A stretch of 64,000 bases of DNA from Lysinibacillus cavernae. GTDB taxonomy: Bacteria; Bacillota; Bacilli; Bacillales_A; Planococcaceae. Numbering within the stretch: position 1 is the stretch's first letter; each line of letters opens with the position of its first letter. Under the pieces are notes generated by a model. The model did not search any database, had not been told where the DNA came from, and worked only from the letters and a program-made list of their open reading frames with translations. Positions 7,913-15,685 of this stretch are shown in pieces. Made by a program: the position numbers and the translations under genes. The DNA lies in contig NZ_WMEF01000002.1 of the NCBI RefSeq assembly GCF_009724685.1, positions 186,001 through 250,000 on the forward strand, given 5' to 3'.

Positions 7913-8404
7913 TTATACTGTTAAGTCATTTTCACATTGTAAATCAATGGCCTTTTGTAACAGCCGATGCAGAATGGCTGCAAAGGTTGCAATGATACTA
8001 GATGCAAAGATGCTGATAAGTGCTAGCATGATAATACCTGTAATATCTTCCTTTCCAGAAAACATGACTATCGATGCTGCAATGCCTAGCACAAGAAGGA
8101 GGATGATTGTGAGCGCACAATAGTTGATTTTTCTCAAGGCTCTTACTGATGATTCAGAGAACGCTTTGTGCTGGTCGATGTTAGTTAATAGGCGATAACC
8201 TTGAAATAATGCAACGTAGTATGGAATACATAGTGCATATGCATAGACTAAAAATAGATAGGACAAATAAGCCGATTCGGGATGTGCCGCTGCATCTCTG
8301 CTGGCCATCCCAGGTAACCAAAAAAGACCTAAAGCTAAAATGGGAATGCCCATCAAAATAATTACAACCTTCAAGAAAATAGTTGACCCTTGTTTACTTT
8401 TCAT
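7913..8404 (-). CDS. DUF2975 membrane protein, 163 aa
   Basis: Four hydrophobic segments (about residues 11-30, 44-65, 92-112 and 124-146) with the ending LHRLLQKAIDLQCENDLTV match DUF2975 proteins (B. subtilis YoaS type). In most genomes the gene is followed by a small HTH regulator (YozG type) that forms a unit with it. Here no such regulator is visible downstream, so the partner seems lost. A fragment of a second DUF2975 gene lies at 10571-10675. The function is unknown; a membrane sensor or modulator of the HTH partner is often assumed. Confidence 0.8.
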   Translation of the reverse strand: MKSKQGSTIFLKVVIILMGIPILALGLFWLPGMASRDAAAHPESAYLSYLFLVYAYALCIPYYVALFQGYRLLTNIDQHKAFSESSVRALRKINYCALTIILLLVLGIAASIVMFSGKEDITGIIMLALISIFASSIIATFAAILHRLLQKAIDLQCENDLTV

Positions 8405-8501
8405 AAAAGCACCTCACTGGTTATGGTACATTGATTTTAAATCAATATTTATCGTTTATCAATAAAAAAATATTAAAATTCATTGTTTTTTTATTAACTA
8501 A

Positions 8502-8538
8502 CAAAAAAAGCATCAATCCTTTTCGGATCGATACTTTT
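8502..8538 (-). terminator. Intrinsic terminator
   Basis: AGTATCGATCC pairs with GGATTGATGCT and is followed by seven Ts on the minus strand, after the alkylation-repair gene. Confidence 0.85.
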
Positions 8539-8551
8539 TAAGATGTGACGA

Positions 8552-9259
8552 TTAACATCTTACATATTTGCGTTTAAAACCAAGCCTGCCTCGTGCTACT
8601 TCTTTTTGAATATTTTCGTAAGCATGCAATGTACTGCTTTTTTTATTATCTCGCTTCATTTCCACTGGACCAACTTCCTGAGCTGTTTCAACTGCTTGAT
8701 TGTGAAGCGGTACATAGGAAATGGCTACAGTGTATAGAAAGTTATTCATTGCAGATTTTGTTCGCTCTGGTGCGTTGTGAATTGTGTTTTTCACTAATTC
8801 CAGCATATGAGCCAACTTGCTGTCAGAAAATTCGCTATCCTTGCGATTCCCTAAAAGCCAACAATAGCAGCTCCAGCCCGCTGACATTCTCAATTCTTCA
8901 CCGCTGGCAATCCACGCATCTGCTACCTCTTGTGCAATAGGGGCTTCCGCTAAAGTGACCGCTACTACATAGTCAGACAGCATATAAAAATAAGCTGAAT
9001 CTATCCAACGATCAAAATCTTCCGCAGTCATTGCTTTTGGATCTGCAATAACTCCTGCAAAGTACATAGCATCATAGTTGCCAGTGGCATATAGCTCCTC
9101 CGCTAAAGCCTGATCGATTTTAATTTTCTTCGCAATGGGCTTCATGGCACCTGTTGCCACGCCAAAAAGCGGCTCATGCGCACCATTTGACATATACATT
9201 TTTTTCGTACGTTCCTTGCCCAGAGCCTCCAGCTCCTGTATCACCATTTCTGCATTCAT
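8552..9259 (-). CDS. DNA alkylation repair protein, AlkD/AlkC-like, 235 aa
   Basis: An all-helical HEAT-like repeat protein of the DNA alkylation repair enzyme family (PF08713), which removes N3- or N7-alkylated purines by glycosylase activity. Family features seen are the N-terminal YMSNGAHEPLFGVATGAMKP region and the repeat helices around SAYFYMLSDYVVAVTLAEAP and SAGWSCYCWLLGNRKD. The C-terminus is basic (GRLGFKRKYVRC), as expected for DNA contact. The length is typical. The ATG follows AAGGAAG. It is a single-gene unit with its own terminator. Confidence 0.82.
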   Translation of the reverse strand: MNAEMVIQELEALGKERTKKMYMSNGAHEPLFGVATGAMKPIAKKIKIDQALAEELYATGNYDAMYFAGVIADPKAMTAEDFDRWIDSAYFYMLSDYVVAVTLAEAPIAQEVADAWIASGEELRMSAGWSCYCWLLGNRKDSEFSDSKLAHMLELVKNTIHNAPERTKSAMNNFLYTVAISYVPLHNQAVETAQEVGPVEMKRDNKKSSTLHAYENIQKEVARGRLGFKRKYVRC

Positions 9260-9327
9260 TGTCGTAGCACTTCCTTTTTCTTTCGTATTTGCTCATTCAC
9301 TACTTTACCATGTTTCTATTGTAAGGA

Positions 9328-9480
9328 TTAATGGTTGCCATATAAAATCTTTATACCGCCAATATGATCACGTAATAATCGAACCTCCATCTGAATAAGT
9401 TCTTCAACGGTTAAATCAAGTTGGCCTTGGAGCCTACTAATTGTCACGGCTGTAATGGACACGGTGAAAAATGGGTCACA
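9328..9480 (-). pseudogene. Coding-like fragment, unknown family
   Basis: A minus-strand frame without a start reads ITAVTISRLQGQLDLTVEEL, then IQMEVRLLRDHIGGIKIL, before a stop at 9328. It looks like protein but has no start or ribosome site, and a neighbouring frame just upstream also looks coding, which suggests a frameshift. It may be the tail of the TetR relic or of another gene. Confidence 0.35.
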
Positions 9481-9499
9481 AAATTCATATATTGTTCTT

Positions 9500-9814
9500 C
9501 TATTTCTTCACACATTTCACCAATTTGTTTCCGATGTGTTCGATTATACTATATACTGCTTGATGGAAAAAACGATTAAAATGCTCATGACCAAGGGAGT
9601 TTATAGCGTTTAACGCAAACACTCGATTTTTCTCTAAGTATAATAATAAATCGCTATAGCCTCCTTGACAAAGACTTTCATCTTGATAATCATCCAGTAA
9701 CTCAATTGCCTCTTGCTCCAATGTCCACTTTACTAAATCATAAATGTCCTCGAAATGATAGTAGGCCGATCTTTCCAGCTTGGTTCGGTCTGTAGCAAAA
9801 AGAAAAGATAATAA
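9500..9814 (-). pseudogene. TetR-family regulator, 5' truncated
   Basis: The frame reads SAYYHFEDIYDLVKWTLEQE and continues to FALNAINSLGHEHFNRFF. YYHFxxxxxLv is the end of the TetR DNA-binding domain, and the rest matches the TetR_C domain of DhaS-like regulators. Upstream, after only about 15 codons, there is an in-frame stop and no start, so the HTH is missing. The target genes are unknown. The 3' end may also be frameshifted. Confidence 0.65.
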
Positions 9815-9828
9815 TTAATGACACCCAT

Positions 9829-9871
9829 GAAAAAATGTGGATTTGGTAGATACCAAATCCACATTTTTTGG
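9829..9871 (-). terminator. Perfect palindromic terminator
   Basis: AAAAAATGTGGATTTGGTA is followed by its exact complement ending in TTTTTT. It closes the gene at 9883-10503. Confidence 0.9.
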
Positions 9872-9882
9872 TCTAATAATAG

Positions 9883-10503
9883 CTAAAGTCTATTCCAGAT
9901 AAACATAAATTGAGCCGCATCCGATTCGAGGGCAATTTGATGATATTCAGTTGATTCATCTTCAGTAATCAAGCGACCTTTTTGTACATTTAATATGGCA
10001 TGTTTTACGGAATCGGGATGTTCAATCGAATAGGTGGAATCTTTCAAAAGGGTTAAGGCAGATCGACATTTATGTTTATCGATGCGCTCATTTTTTCCTT
10101 TGAAATATAGTTTTATCAAATAGGGGGTATCATCGATAATTAAACCAAGCTCAGGGTTTGAACGCACTGTTAATTCATCACAATACCAATTAGCCTTACC
10201 CGGTTCAAACCACTGAACATTTTTATTTTTTAAAAATTTTAAATAGGCTTTTACAACTTCTTGGTAATTCTTTTGACGTGCAGGGAGGGCATTGTCTACA
10301 ATGTCGAGTAAATAGGCGTCATTAAAATGATGTTCATGGTATTTTTTTAAACCCTCTCGTAAAGCTTTCCAATAATCTTTAATTGGATGATAATCTTCTT
10401 GATACTTAATGTCTTTGACAAACTTTGTCTTTGCAGCACTACCCTTCATTGTGAAGTCTGTAAACTGTGTTAAGCCAATGGATGGCTTTGTCATAATCGC
10501 CAC
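9883..10503 (-). CDS. Hypothetical protein, 206 aa
   Basis: A soluble mixed alpha/beta protein with no membrane segment. It starts MAIMTKPSIGLTQFTDFTMK from a GTG with GGGTGATG upstream. A middle part (VQWFEPGKANWYCDELTVRS to TPYLIKLYFKGKNERIDKHK) looks like a beta sheet with a basic patch, and could be a nucleic-acid- or nuclease-type fold, but no catalytic motif is certain. It stands alone with a perfect terminator. I do not recognise the family. Confidence 0.7.
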   Translation of the reverse strand: MAIMTKPSIGLTQFTDFTMKGSAAKTKFVKDIKYQEDYHPIKDYWKALREGLKKYHEHHFNDAYLLDIVDNALPARQKNYQEVVKAYLKFLKNKNVQWFEPGKANWYCDELTVRSNPELGLIIDDTPYLIKLYFKGKNERIDKHKCRSALTLLKDSTYSIEHPDSVKHAILNVQKGRLITEDESTEYHQIALESDAAQFMFIWNRL

Positions 10504-10570
10504 TTTACATCACCCTTCTTTCATAAAAAAACACCTGTTGTAGATTAATAGTATATTGAAAAGATCAAAT

Positions 10571-10675
10571 TTATATGAAGAAGTTTGCGGTAAGGCTTAG
10601 GTCCATCGTTTTTTCTAACAGCCGATGAAGAACGGCCGCAAAGACTGCGTTCAAGAAAAGTCCTTGAAGTAAGCG
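10571..10675 (-). pseudogene. 3' relic of a second DUF2975 gene
   Basis: The minus strand reads NAVFAAVLHRLLEKTMDLSL and then TANFFI before a stop; it aligns with TFAAILHRLLQKAIDLQ at the end of the DUF2975 gene at 7913-8404. Upstream an in-frame TAA and no start follow within 15 codons. The rest of 10504-10810 holds no gene, only the promoter region of the two-component system. Confidence 0.7.
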
Positions 10676-10810
10676 TTAGCGTGTGATTTTATTTGTTACG
10701 GCAGAAGTTTCACTAAGAAAGAAATTAAAACGAGAACAGAATAGTTGTTTCAGCTATAATTATTGTCTATAAGAAAATCAATATAAATATTTTAAAAGCT
10801 AGGTGAAACG

Positions 10811-11473
10811 ATGATTTACAATATTTTAGTAATTGAAGACGATCCGGATGTACAAGAATTAATATCCGAATTTTTAATAACCCAAAATTATCATGTTGAT
10901 AAGGCAAGTGATGGGGTGGAGGGGCTAAAACTTTTTCAAACAGAAAATTATCATCTTGTCATCGCTGATATCATGATGCCAAATATGGATGGCTTTCATT
11001 TATGCAATATGATTCGACGAAAATCATCAGTCCCAATCATTATATTAACTGCATTAAGTGAGGAAAAATCAGAGTTGAAGGCATTTGATTTGCAGGTGGA
11101 TGATTATATTACGAAACCGTTTTCCTTTAATGTTCTCATTAAACGAGTCCAAGCTGTTATACGTCGTGCCTATCCAGAGAATGTCACAAGAACAGCCAGT
11201 TTTAAAGAAATTGTTGTAGATTATGAAGCCTATACTGTCAAAATGAATGGAGAAGTCATTGAATTAACAACAAAAGAGTTCGATATTTTAAAACTATTCA
11301 TCGAAAATGAAGGGAAGGTATTATCGAGGGAACTATTACTCGACCAACTATGGGGCTTTGATTATTTCGGTGACACAAGAGTGGTTGATACACATATTAA
11401 AAACTTGCGGAAAAAATTAGATGTGCCATACATTAAAACGATAAAAGGAGTAGGGTATAAACTTGAAATTTAA
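10811..11473 (+). CDS. OmpR/PhoB-type response regulator, 220 aa
   Basis: Receiver domain (residues 1-120) with acidic pair E9-D10, phospho-acceptor D53 (VIADIMMP) and K102 (YITKPF); winged-helix DNA-binding domain from about 130 to 220, ending with RVVDTHIKNLRKKL and KGVGYKLEI. It should be phosphorylated by the kinase encoded just downstream, whose start overlaps its stop by 11 bp. The likely targets are the two ABC transporters at 13.7-17.5 kb. The ATG follows AGCTAGGTGAAACG. Confidence 0.95.
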   Translation: MIYNILVIEDDPDVQELISEFLITQNYHVDKASDGVEGLKLFQTENYHLVIADIMMPNMDGFHLCNMIRRKSSVPIIILTALSEEKSELKAFDLQVDDYITKPFSFNVLIKRVQAVIRRAYPENVTRTASFKEIVVDYEAYTVKMNGEVIELTTKEFDILKLFIENEGKVLSRELLLDQLWGFDYFGDTRVVDTHIKNLRKKLDVPYIKTIKGVGYKLEI

Positions 11474-12935
11474 CTTTGTACAAGGCAGTGTAACAAGAAA
11501 AATCTTTATTATCACAACCCTATTATTAATCATATCAGCTTTCATGATTTACTTACTTTTATATTTCCTACTACCACAATTCTATTATAAGTACAAACAA
11601 GATAACCTTAATGACAATGTCACTATGCTAGTCGATCAAATAGAAGGAAAATCTTTCGCTACTGTTGAAAGGATTTTAGACAAGTTCACTACTAAAACAA
11701 AAAATGTTAGCCTGATTGTATCGGATTTGGAAGGAAATATTGTTTATTTACCTTCAGTTTACATTCCTAATAATGAAAAGACAAAGGCTGTCAAGAGTGT
11801 TCCTGTGTTGCCAGTCCAACCTGCCAAAAGCAATGCAGAGAAAAATGAAGAAGAAAATAAAATAAATGAACAAGAAGTACCTTCTACTTATTCAGTTAAT
11901 AAAGAAATTCAATTACAAGAAGGGAAATACCATATAACCTTTTATTCTTATCTCTATCCAATAGATGAAATTACACGTGTTCTTTCGTTATTCATGCCAT
12001 ATGTTCTTGCCATCATCATTGTGATTTCAATTGCTGGTGCGATAATTTATTCAAAGCTACTTGCTAAGCCACTTATTAAGCTAAATACGGTAGCAAAAAA
12101 GATGGCAAAGCTAGACTTTTCTCAAAAAAGTACGATTGATTCAAAAGATGAGCTAGGGGAGCTGTCGACCAATTTAAATAATTTGTCCGATAATTTACAA
12201 CAAACAATGATTCAATTAAACAATGCAAATGATAAATTGAAAGACGATATAGAAAAAGAGCGCGAACTAGATGCCAAGCGCCGCCAATTTTTAATCGCCA
12301 TCTCTCATGATTTAAAAACGCCCATTACCATCATTAAAGGTCAGCTAGAGGGGATGCTTTTGAACATAGGTGTCTTTAAGAACCGTGACCGCTATTTGCA
12401 AAAATCGTATGAAACGATGAATGGGATGGAGGCACTTGTAATAGAAATACTTGAACTCAGTAAGTTAGAATCAGAAGTTCTGCAATTAAACAAAAAAAAT
12501 GTCAATCTCACCGATTTAATGCAGTCCATCCTTGAAGAACTTGATTATTTTAGCTACGCTAAACAATTGAAAGTGGTCAAGTCTTTAGAAGAAGACATAT
12601 ATTTTTCCGCTGATCAACCATTAGTAAAAAAAGGATTATCAACAATCATTCATAATGCGTATTCCTATACACAGGAAGGTAAGGAAGTATTTATTTCACT
12701 ACAGCGTCAAAATAGCGGCAGTGTATTAGAGGTGTTAAATACAGGAGCGCATATTCATAACGACAATCTAGAACACATCTTTGAACCATTCTACCGCATT
12801 GAAAAGTCACGTAATCGTCATACTGGTGGCCACGGTCTCGGTTTGTTTATCGCTCAACAAATTTTTGATGCCCACAAACTACAATACAGTATTCAAAACA
12901 CCGATGATGGAGTAAAATTCATTATCCGATTTTAA
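11463..12935 (+). CDS. Sensor histidine kinase, 490 aa
   Basis: Transmembrane helix 1 at about 13-38, an extracytoplasmic domain of some 140 residues with a charged, proline- and Glu-rich linker (about 105-140), transmembrane helix 2 at about 176-198, then HAMP, the dimerisation domain with H282 in ISHDLKTP, and the ATPase domain with an N-box (IIHNAYSY) and GGHGLGLFIAQQI. The large outer domain differs from the loop-less Bce-type kinases. The TTG start is chosen because AGGAG precedes it at the right distance. It forms an operon with the regulator. Confidence 0.93.
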   Translation: MKFNFVQGSVTRKIFIITTLLLIISAFMIYLLLYFLLPQFYYKYKQDNLNDNVTMLVDQIEGKSFATVERILDKFTTKTKNVSLIVSDLEGNIVYLPSVYIPNNEKTKAVKSVPVLPVQPAKSNAEKNEEENKINEQEVPSTYSVNKEIQLQEGKYHITFYSYLYPIDEITRVLSLFMPYVLAIIIVISIAGAIIYSKLLAKPLIKLNTVAKKMAKLDFSQKSTIDSKDELGELSTNLNNLSDNLQQTMIQLNNANDKLKDDIEKERELDAKRRQFLIAISHDLKTPITIIKGQLEGMLLNIGVFKNRDRYLQKSYETMNGMEALVIEILELSKLESEVLQLNKKNVNLTDLMQSILEELDYFSYAKQLKVVKSLEEDIYFSADQPLVKKGLSTIIHNAYSYTQEGKEVFISLQRQNSGSVLEVLNTGAHIHNDNLEHIFEPFYRIEKSRNRHTGGHGLGLFIAQQIFDAHKLQYSIQNTDDGVKFIIRF

Positions 12936-13007
12936 AAAGGAAGTTCTCGTTAACGGGTTCAATTCAGAAGTCAAAATCAAACCATATGGAACCTGATAAA
13001 AAGCACA

Positions 13008-13042
13008 ATAAAAGGCATCGGTCAATAACCGCTGCCTTTTTA
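13008..13042 (+). terminator. Intrinsic terminator
   Basis: AAAGGCATCGGT pairs with ACCGCTGCCTTTTT (one mismatch) and runs into Ts. It ends the two-component operon. Confidence 0.8.
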
Positions 13043-13114
13043 GCATTTAATTTTTGAATTAAGTCATGGTTAACATCTAAACGGATTGCCTTTAATGCTT
13101 GGCTTATTGCCCAA

Positions 13115-13151
13115 CAAAAAAATGCAACTGAAATAATCAGTTACATTTTTG
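13115..13151 (-). terminator. Intrinsic terminator
   Basis: On the minus strand AAAAATGTAACTG pairs with CAGTTGCATTTTTTT apart from one position. It closes the 62-aa gene and faces the terminator of the kinase operon. Confidence 0.75.
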
Positions 13152-13182
13152 GGACTTTAATTTGTTTCATATTTTGTTCGTA

Positions 13183-13371
13183 TTATGAAACAACCTCAAA
13201 TTTCAAAGAGTGTCGATTTACGATGATATATTCACCTGTGGATTTATTCATTACTTGAGACACTTGCTTGGTATGCGTAATCTCAATCCAATCATTTTGT
13301 ATATCCACCAATAATTTTATTTCAACATCAATTTCTCCATATTTTACACCACTATAGGATAGTTTTGTCAT
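13183..13371 (-). CDS. Hypothetical protein, 62 aa
   Basis: A small, mostly beta-strand protein starting MTKLSYSGVKYGEIDVEIKL and ending in FEVVS. It has no membrane segment. The ATG follows a strong GGAGG at ideal spacing, and the gene has its own terminator, so it is likely real although I do not recognise the family. It sits, on the other strand, between the two-component genes and the ABC genes. Confidence 0.65.
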   Translation of the reverse strand: MTKLSYSGVKYGEIDVEIKLLVDIQNDWIEITHTKQVSQVMNKSTGEYIIVNRHSLKFEVVS

Positions 13372-13705
13372 CGTTATCCTCCATTCAATCTTCTTTTTAT
13401 ATCACATACTATTATACTATATATTCTGGAGATTTATAAAAAAGCAACAATCTATTCGAAATCAGCCTAACATAAAATAGGGAGTCCAATTCGTTTGTGA
13501 ATTGAACTCCCTTTAATATTACTTTTTTACATTTTGTACGCAACAACCGAACCCGTTAGGTTGTTTGTGAGCTTTTGTTTTAGCAGGAGTTTATCCATTT
13601 CAGCATCACACCTATTAACGTACGCATCTTCAATTAAACCACATCCTAACTACACACAAACTACACATTGGAAGCGTACTATCGAGGAGTATTGAAGGAG
13701 GAGAT
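13372..13705. other. Gap with orphan hairpins; promoter of the ABC genes
   Basis: At 13478-13514 AGGGAGTCCAATTC pairs with GAATTGAACTCCCT, a 14-bp stem with one mismatch; no gene obviously uses it. A second stem (CAACAACC/GGTTGTT) is at 13540-13566. A minus-strand open stretch at 13529-13653 ends in VVAYKM but has no start. The direct or inverted repeats expected for the response-regulator site could not be fixed by eye. Confidence 0.45.
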
Positions 13706-15685
13706 ATGACGATGTTAACACTAAAGAATATAAGTAAAAAATTTGGCAATCAACCTGTCCTAAAAAACATAACCGCAGAATTTTTAGGAGGTTTAAATTT
13801 CATTATTGGGCCATCTGGAAGCGGTAAATCGACATTATTAAAGATAATAAGCGGTATGGATCCTATGTTTGATGGTGAGGTTTATTTTAATAATAAGTCT
13901 ATCAAACAATTTTCAAAGTCTGAGCTCAATCACTATTATTACAATTCAATCGGATTTATTTGGCAGAACTTTCAATTGATTAACCACCTATCAGTTGAAG
14001 ATAATGTCATGGTTGTTCTAGGACTCTCTAATTTAGACCAAGAAGCAAAACGTCACAAGGTCGAAAGTACACTACAAAAATTAGGTCTTCAAAGATTAGC
14101 AAAACATAATGTGAAGTCGCTCTCAGGTGGTGAAAAACAAAGAGTAGCCATTGCCAGAGCCTTGGTAAAAGATCCTGAAATCATTATTGCAGACGAGCCT
14201 ACTGGAGCTTTAGATAAGAATAATACAAAGGCATTAATCAACACGCTAAAGCAAATCGCAAAAGAAAGAATGGTGATTATCGTTACGCATGATCAATCAC
14301 TCATTGATGATGACTCCAATGCTTTTGTATTGAAGGACGGAGAATTGGTTCACGATAAAAAGCGCGAAAGTATGAGTCGAAAAAGCCTGTCTATCAAAAA
14401 AAATCCACCAATCTTGTCTGCGAAAAACACACTTAGTCAAAGTATTAAAAATGTGAAGGGCATGCTTTTCAAGACCATATTGACCTCAATTGTTCTCGTA
14501 CTCGCCTCTTATTTTTTATTACTCAATGTCAGCGGTGAGGTAACAAATCAAGGGAATAAGGCCATGAATCATCTTGTGAAGCAATATGGACAATCCCTCT
14601 TTAATATTTCTGTTGTTTCGGAAATGTTGGGAGGAGCAGGAATGGGTGGCAGTGAGGACGCCAATAGTCCGAATAGAGATGTTAAGCAAGATATCTCGTC
14701 TATTTTTAAAGATTATCAGGATGACAAGAGGATAGAAGCGATGTATCCGATAGCTACAATTAATAAAATGGAAGTAACGATTGAAGGGGTAACGGATCAT
14801 CTTCAACTAGAACAATCCAATACAGTACCCGTAAATAATGGTCTACTAGCAGGTAGAATGCCTGATAATGATCAAGAAGAAGTAGTCGTTCCAAAAGCGT
14901 TTCTATCAAAAATAGATGTTACGCCAGAAAAGGTTTTAAATAAAGAGATTGAAATTACTGGGACTATGTTTGTTTGGAATCAAGATGTTCCTGAAGAAAA
15001 ATCGCATACACTGAACTTGAAAATTGTAGGTGTCATCGATTCTACGATGAAAATAGACAATGCTATGACTGGGGAAAAAATGTCCATTGAAAATGAAGAT
15101 TCCTTTATTTACAGCAAAAAGGCTGTAGAGGAGTTTAATCAAGCGATTGGGAAAGATAATGATAAAACACCACTTGAAATGCGAGCAACCACACTTCCTA
15201 ATGTACTATCTCTAGTGAAGGAGTTACAAGGGAAGGGCATTGTTCCAATAGGGCAATTTATGATGGTCAAAGATATTTCGGAACTAAATGCTACAACAGA
15301 TCATCAATCGAATTCGATTTCGTATATTATGGGGGCACTCGCTATTATTATGACCACTGTGTTAACAGTAATGAATACCATTGTCCGTAAAAAAGAATAT
15401 GCCATATTAAAAATGAATGGCTTTTCTATTGGCCATATTACGAAACTAACGATGGTTGAAAATGCTATCATCTCTGTTTTAACAATGGTTTTATTTTTTG
15501 TAGTTATGCCATTAGTAAATAAATTTTCAATGGCACTATTTCAATCTTCGCTCATAAATCAACAGGCCATCTTAGTAGCAATGGTGATTATTGTCTCTCT
15601 AGGATTGCTGATGACCTTCATCGCTTCTTTCCTGATTGGACGAGTGCAGCCAATGAAGAGTCTTCAAAGCGGAGGAGATCGATAA
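13706..15685 (+). CDS. ABC transporter, ATPase fused to FtsX/MacB-type permease, 659 aa
   Basis: Residues 1-225 are the ATPase: Walker A GPSGSGKS at 35-42, signature LSGGE at 139-143, Walker B with DEPTG at 163-167, and H195. A transmembrane helix follows near 252-272, then a long extracytoplasmic MacB-like domain (about 275-535) and three helices (about 540-560, 590-612 and 625-648). This is the layout of MacB and of Bce-type exporters with both halves in one chain. It probably works with the similar protein encoded next, as a heterodimer that expels or disengages antimicrobial peptides. The ATG at 13706 follows AGGAGGAGAT. Confidence 0.9.
   Translation: MTMLTLKNISKKFGNQPVLKNITAEFLGGLNFIIGPSGSGKSTLLKIISGMDPMFDGEVYFNNKSIKQFSKSELNHYYYNSIGFIWQNFQLINHLSVEDNVMVVLGLSNLDQEAKRHKVESTLQKLGLQRLAKHNVKSLSGGEKQRVAIARALVKDPEIIIADEPTGALDKNNTKALINTLKQIAKERMVIIVTHDQSLIDDDSNAFVLKDGELVHDKKRESMSRKSLSIKKNPPILSAKNTLSQSIKNVKGMLFKTILTSIVLVLASYFLLLNVSGEVTNQGNKAMNHLVKQYGQSLFNISVVSEMLGGAGMGGSEDANSPNRDVKQDISSIFKDYQDDKRIEAMYPIATINKMEVTIEGVTDHLQLEQSNTVPVNNGLLAGRMPDNDQEEVVVPKAFLSKIDVTPEKVLNKEIEITGTMFVWNQDVPEEKSHTLNLKIVGVIDSTMKIDNAMTGEKMSIENEDSFIYSKKAVEEFNQAIGKDNDKTPLEMRATTLPNVLSLVKELQGKGIVPIGQFMMVKDISELNATTDHQSNSISYIMGALAIIMTTVLTVMNTIVRKKEYAILKMNGFSIGHITKLTMVENAIISVLTMVLFFVVMPLVNKFSMALFQSSLINQQAILVAMVIIVSLGLLMTFIASFLIGRVQPMKSLQSGGDR

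Noticed and set aside
13529..13653. Minus-strand open stretch ending NNLTGSVVAYKM as a Spo0E-like peptide
   Set aside because: No start codon or ribosome site, and the SQELD motif is absent.
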